Positions 62,820 to 64,000 of a stretch of 64,000 nt of DNA are shown piece after piece. Under the pieces are notes generated by a model that searched no databases, had not been told where the DNA came from, and worked only from the letters and a program-made list of their open reading frames with translations. The first letter of the stretch is position 1, and every line of letters starts with the position of its first letter. The DNA is from Bradyrhizobium sp. CB1650. Lineage in GTDB: Bacteria > Pseudomonadota > Alphaproteobacteria > Rhizobiales > Xanthobacteraceae. The DNA is taken from assembly GCF_029761915.1 (NCBI RefSeq), contig NZ_CP121695.1, forward strand, positions 3,067,501 through 3,131,500, read 5' to 3'. The position numbers were made by a program, and so were the translations under genes.

Positions 62820-63293
62820 ATGAAGAAAACCATTCTTGTTGGTCTTGCTATCCTCACTGTCTCCACTTCTGCCGCTTCGGCATGGACTCATCAAAGCTAC
62901 CGGAATAGCCACCGGCCTCACTATGGTTCCGCCTACGGCGCGACCAGGGCCGCCCAACGCGAAGCCATGAACAACCGCGCTTATAGCGCTTACAACAACG
63001 GCTATTATGGTCCGGGTTATGCGCGTTCAGGCTTTTGGCCGGCCGATGCAGCCGGCGCCGCGATTGGAACGGCCGGAGCGATCGCCGCTGGCGCAGTCAA
63101 TACCGCAGGCGCGATTGCAACGGCCCCATTCCGGCCGGCTAATTCCTATGGCTATTACCCGGCTAATTCCTACGCCATGGCTCCGGGCGGTGTGAGCAGC
63201 AAGGACCACGCGCAGTATATGAAAAATTTGCACGACTCCGGATATGATCGGAAGAACGACTTCAACGCGAACGGGACCATGAAGGCGCAATAG
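62820..63293 (+). CDS. Exported Tyr/Asn/Ala-rich protein
   Basis: 157 aa behind GGAG. Signal peptide MKKTILVGLAILTVSTSAASA. The mature part is Tyr/Asn-rich, then has an Ala/Gly hydrophobic stretch (AAGAAIGTAGAIAAGAVNTA), a short repeat (RPANSYGYYPANSYAM) and a polar end (GYDRKNDFNANG). An EcfG-type promoter suggests stress induction. No known function. Confidence 0.75.
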   Translation: MKKTILVGLAILTVSTSAASAWTHQSYRNSHRPHYGSAYGATRAAQREAMNNRAYSAYNNGYYGPGYARSGFWPADAAGAAIGTAGAIAAGAVNTAGAIATAPFRPANSYGYYPANSYAMAPGGVSSKDHAQYMKNLHDSGYDRKNDFNANGTMKAQ

Positions 63294-63701
63294 CGCCAAG
63301 TCTCGTCGAACACTGAAACTAGCGATCGCCAAGACAATTAAAAAAGCCCGGAGGCGGAAGGCCTCCGGGCAATGGGCTTTGCGGGCGCAAAGCCTTTGCC
63401 GATGCTGCGCCTTGTCATGGGCGCGACTGTCAATCCCGGCGTCAAGAAACGGCAACAGGCTCAAAGCGTCGGCAGCTATCGGTGACCGCACAAGCAACTG
63501 GCTCCCGTATCCTCGGCTGGTACGTAGCACTTCGAGCAATCGATGTCTCTTGTGGGTCACGAGCGGCGGTCGAGGATCACGAGACACACGTCCGGTCTAC
63601 CCCTGACAGTGGACCGGCGCGGCCTTACACGAGCGGACCCGAGTACTCGGTTGATCGCATCACTTGGTGGCGCGTCATTTCGCGACGAGAGATTGGCGGC
63701 C
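63294..63701. other. Intergenic region with one terminator-like hairpin
   Basis: About 400 bp between convergent genes. No gene recognised apart from the hairpin at 63346-63370. Confidence 0.5.
63340..63370 (-). terminator. Rho-independent terminator (minus strand)
   Basis: A 10-bp stem GCCCGGAGGC/GCCTCCGGGC (63346-63355, 63361-63370) with a five-base loop. A run of A to its left gives the T-run on the minus strand. It would end transcription of the zinc-ribbon gene at 63702-63959. Confidence 0.65.
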
Positions 63702-63959
63702 CTAGCCTTTCCACCCCGCTTCCCTGGCTTTGCGAGCTGGTTGAGGTCGCGGGGCGCGTTTGGGGCGGCTAGTCATTGCAGGCTTTCCGTCTGGACGCTT
63801 GACCGGTTCGAATGTGGCAACGTGGGTGCTTTCCGCCCAAGACTCCAATACAGCCCCGCAGACTTCACAGGATGCGTGGCCGCTATGCGGCATTAAGCAC
63901 GTCGGTTCGATGCGCTTATATTCAGCGCCGCACTCGCATCGGACAAGCGTTGTCTCCAT
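63702..63959 (-). CDS. Small zinc-ribbon protein with basic tail
   Basis: 85 aa. RCECGAEYKRIE with CEVCGAVLESW gives four cysteines for one zinc. The end (TSRPKRAPRPQPARKAREAG) is basic and disordered, suitable for nucleic-acid contact. Unknown family. Confidence 0.65.
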   Translation of the reverse strand: METTLVRCECGAEYKRIEPTCLMPHSGHASCEVCGAVLESWAESTHVATFEPVKRPDGKPAMTSRPKRAPRPQPARKAREAGWKG

Positions 63960-64000
63960 TCTCGAAAACGCCCGAGGAAGAGGGCAAGTACCCGGCGACG

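Overview
The window reads as chromosomal DNA of a denitrifying alphaproteobacterium, most likely Bradyrhizobium or a close relative. The reasons are high GC, GGAGG-type ribosome binding sites, a nosRZDFYLX cluster, FixK/FNR-type boxes (TTGA-N6-TCAA), EcfG-type promoters (GGAAC-N16-SGTT), HWE/HisKA_2 sensor kinases and many small hypothetical genes of a type I associate with that genus. No rRNA, tRNA or CRISPR array was seen.

Region 1 (1-14 kb) is an accessory sulfatase region. It holds two exported arylsulfatases (526-2214, 4622-6334), a broken secreted HAD phosphatase, two glycine-rich exported proteins, a ClpP-like periplasmic protein, a nucleoside deaminase, two AraC regulators and a trypsin-like protease. 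A short motif, roughly CGRCTATGC-N3-TTCGGC, recurs about twelve times between 1 and 11.2 kb, mostly in the spacers, and was noticed nowhere else. Region 2 (14.3-18.5 kb) is eroded DNA: an FAD-oxidase fragment, an IS66 remnant, a 147-bp MITE-like element, stacked hairpins and a frameshifted ftsH.

Region 3 (18.9-23.5 kb) is an acetate-uptake type operon: DUF485, actP, a cNMP/CBS/DUF294 protein and a DnaQ-like exonuclease. Region 4 (23.6-32.2 kb) is the nitrous oxide reductase cluster on the minus strand. It is rearranged. The 3' part of nosR (both ferredoxin-type motifs) lies inverted between a truncated nosR and a nosZ without its Tat leader. If the assembly is right, this strain cannot make normal NosR or export normal NosZ, although nosDFYLX look intact. 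Region 5 (32.2-41.4 kb) is an oxygen/redox neighbourhood with a ferritin-like diiron protein, hemerythrin, c-type cytochromes, a PPOX-like protein and a P1B ATPase fused to a hemerythrin-like domain. Several of these have FixK/FNR boxes in their promoters, one of them shared divergently with nosR.

Region 6 (41.6-47.5 kb) has a complete IS630-type element with TA target duplication (its transposase is frameshifted), several small genes, two of the three copies of a ~110-bp inverted-repeat element, and decayed SRAP and PolX genes. Region 7 (47.5-64 kb) looks like a general-stress neighbourhood: a PHB-depolymerase-like esterase, kinases and response regulators (several frameshifted), a NYN-domain protein, a glycosyltransferase, an iron-permease-like protein, a PRC-barrel protein, a broken ku, an isochorismatase and many small genes. 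Four EcfG-like promoters sit in front of genes here.

The number of single-base frameshifts is striking (HAD phosphatase, ftsH, flavin disulfide reductase, DUF2798, polX, two response regulators, a kinase, a glycosyltransferase, ku). They may be real decay or indel errors. The intact long genes nearby (actP, nosD, P-type ATPase, esterase) show the errors are not uniform.
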